From Kiritimatiellia bacterium (lineage in GTDB: Bacteria > Verrucomicrobiota > Kiritimatiellia > RFP12 > UBA1067), in NCBI GenBank assembly GCA_017965685.1, contig JAGCPM010000074.1, positions 1-7,006 on the forward strand: a stretch of 7,006 bases of DNA, in the 5' to 3' direction. The notes beneath the pieces are model-generated. The model made no database searches, was not told where the DNA came from, and was given only the letters and a program-made list of their open reading frames with translations. Below are positions 6,410 through 7,006 of this stretch, in pieces (within the stretch, counting starts at the first letter, position 1; every line of letters starts with the position of its first letter). The position numbers and the translations under genes are program-made.

Positions 6410-6718
6410 TTACACCTTTATGGTGATGTAGACGCCCGCGGGAAGGTTGAGCTTCTTGAGCTCGTCGATCGTCTGAGCGGTCGGGTTCACGATGTCGAGA
6501 AGGCGCTTATGCGTCCTCATCTCGAACTGGTCCATCGACTTCTTGTCCACGTTCGGCGAACGGTTTACCGTGTAGCGCTCGATGCGTGTCGGCAGCGGGA
6601 TTGGCCCAACCACCTGCGCACCCGTTCCCCTGGCCGTGTCGATGATGCCGACGACAGCCTGGTCAAGCACGCGATGGTCGTATGCCTGCATCCGGATGCG
6701 GACTCTCTGCTGTTGCAT
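6410..6718 (-). CDS. rpsJ: 30S ribosomal protein S10 (NusE)
   Basis: S10 is a 30S head protein and, as NusE, pairs with NusB in transcription antitermination and links NusG to the ribosome. The product has 102 aa, the normal length. It opens [20 protein letters not shown]. It keeps the NusB-facing and head-binding core: [20 protein letters not shown] (38-57), then [18 protein letters not shown] (59-76), [10 protein letters not shown], and the final [11 protein letters not shown]. The ATG at 6718 has AAGGAA about 8 nt upstream. The same frame stays open to the right edge of the window, but the extra residues have no S10 homology and no good ribosome-binding site, so they are treated as leader. 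It is the first gene of the cluster. Confidence 0.99.
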   Translation of the reverse strand: MQQQRVRIRMQAYDHRVLDQAVVGIIDTARGTGAQVVGPIPLPTRIERYTVNRSPNVDKKSMDQFEMRTHKRLLDIVNPTAQTIDELKKLNLPAGVYITIKV

Positions 6719-6842
6719 TTGTCTTTTCCTTGTTCTTGTTTTCGTTTCCAGTCCTGGGCTTCCACGGTCGCGGCATCCGCGCTCGGCTCGCTTTCGCTCG
6801 TCCGGCGGCGCGCAAGGCCCTTGCTCCGGCACCTTCTCCGCG

Positions 6843-6860
6843 ACTGGGTTTCGGCCCAGT
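6843..6860 (-). repeat. Inverted repeat (6-bp stem-loop) in the S10 leader
   Basis: On the minus strand ACTGGG (6860-6855) and CCCAGT (6848-6843) form a perfect 6-bp stem with a CCGAAA loop. It follows the terminator-like hairpin by 8 nt after its T-tract and might be part of a folded regulatory leader. No protein-binding motif is recognised. Confidence 0.4.
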
Positions 6861-6868
6861 TTTCCCGC

Positions 6869-6902
6869 AAAAAGAATCTCGCGGTTGCGTTGCGACCGCG
6901 AG
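6869..6902 (-). terminator. Possible attenuator hairpin in the S10 leader
   Basis: On the minus strand an 8-bp perfect stem (CTCGCGGT at 6902-6895 with ACCGCGAG at 6885-6878) encloses a 9-nt loop and is followed by ATTC and five Ts (6873-6869). This has the shape of an intrinsic terminator placed about 150 nt before rpsJ, so it could work as an attenuator. The T-tract is interrupted and short, so it may be weak or merely structural. Confidence 0.35.
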
Positions 6903-6981
6903 GCATGGTTACCTTTGCGGCCACGACGCGACGGGGTATACTCGCCCGTATCGCGACCTTCTTCCTGCGAAGAATGTGTAA

Positions 6982-6990
6982 AGTATATCA
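6982..6990 (-). promoter_or_regulatory. Candidate extended -10 promoter for the cluster
   Basis: The minus strand reads TGATATACT, an extended -10 (TG, one base, then TATACT, one mismatch from TATAAT). With a 17-nt spacer the -35 box would fall at or beyond the right window edge, so it cannot be checked. Transcription would start near 6975. This is an AT-rich island in a GC-rich context, which supports the call, but it is inferred from sequence alone. Confidence 0.4.
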
Positions 6991-7006
6991 AAAATCCCCC
7001 GCATTG

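Larger units (their letters stand above)
6719..6975 (-). promoter_or_regulatory. Putative long 5' leader of the S10-spc transcript
   Basis: About 255 nt separate the likely promoter from rpsJ, far more than any other gap in the window. On the minus strand I can see five inverted repeats: 6927-6955 (CGCG, 2-nt bulge, ACGGG pairing with CCCGTCGCG), 6878-6902, 6843-6860, 6812-6824 and 6769-6781 (CGCGG-ATG-CCGCG). The leader ends in an A-rich stretch with the rpsJ ribosome-binding site. A long structured S10 leader fits autogenous control known in E. coli (L4 acting on the leader), but I see no sequence match to that leader. The role is inference. Confidence 0.4.

Noticed and set aside
6565..6924. 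119-aa minus-strand frame starting in the leader and overlapping rpsJ, with an Arg-rich start
   Set aside because: I considered a leader peptide, but it runs about 150 nt into rpsJ out of frame and has only a weak ribosome-binding site. It reads as a shadow.
6719..6991. In-frame N-terminal extension of S10 of about 91 residues
   Set aside because: S10 families start near MQQQRVRIR; the extension is a charged, low-similarity sequence starting at a TTG, covers the hairpins, and the ATG at 6718 has its own ribosome-binding site.

Overview
The window is a bacterial ribosomal-protein gene cluster: the S10 operon running without a break into the spc operon. Every gene is on the minus strand, so transcription enters at the right edge and leaves at the left. 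In transcription order it holds rpsJ (S10), rplC (L3), rplD (L4), rplW (L23), rplB (L2), rpsS (S19), rplV (L22), rpsC (S3), rplP (L16), rpsQ (S17), rplN (L14), rplX (L24), rplE (L5), rpsN (S14), rpsH (S8) and the first 32 codons of rplF (L6), which runs off the left edge. Fifteen genes are complete.

Packing is very tight. Intergenic gaps are 2 to 25 nt, and three junctions (L3/L4, L22/S3, L16/S17) share one base as TAATG. Each gene has a visible Shine-Dalgarno sequence. No terminator or promoter-sized gap is visible between genes, so the set is best read as one transcription unit that supplies both subunits in matched amounts. Long plus-strand reading frames opposite the genes are GC-rich shadows.

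The only sizeable non-coding stretch is the 288 nt upstream of rpsJ (6719..7006). It holds a plausible extended -10 promoter and a leader of about 255 nt with several inverted repeats. One is a GC-rich hairpin followed by a T-tract, which could be an attenuator.

The main anomaly is that rpmC (L29), normally between rplP and rpsQ, is absent. The rplP stop and rpsQ start overlap by one base, leaving no room for it. Several proteins also depart from the usual bacterial sequence where they reach the peptidyl-transferase centre or exit tunnel (L3 loop, L4 N-terminus and loop, L22 hairpin tip, L2 DHPM in place of DHPH).

The organism is a GC-rich bacterium (roughly 60 percent by eye) with a zinc-binding short S14. 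It is not an enterobacterium, because S10 and spc are fused and S14 is the zinc type. The style of several proteins suggests the Planctomycetota-Verrucomicrobiota-Lentisphaerota-Kiritimatiellota group, but this is a weak inference from memory of family sequences. Apart from the missing L29 and the leader, this is a conserved core region, and I see no mobile element, CRISPR, defence or metabolic genes.
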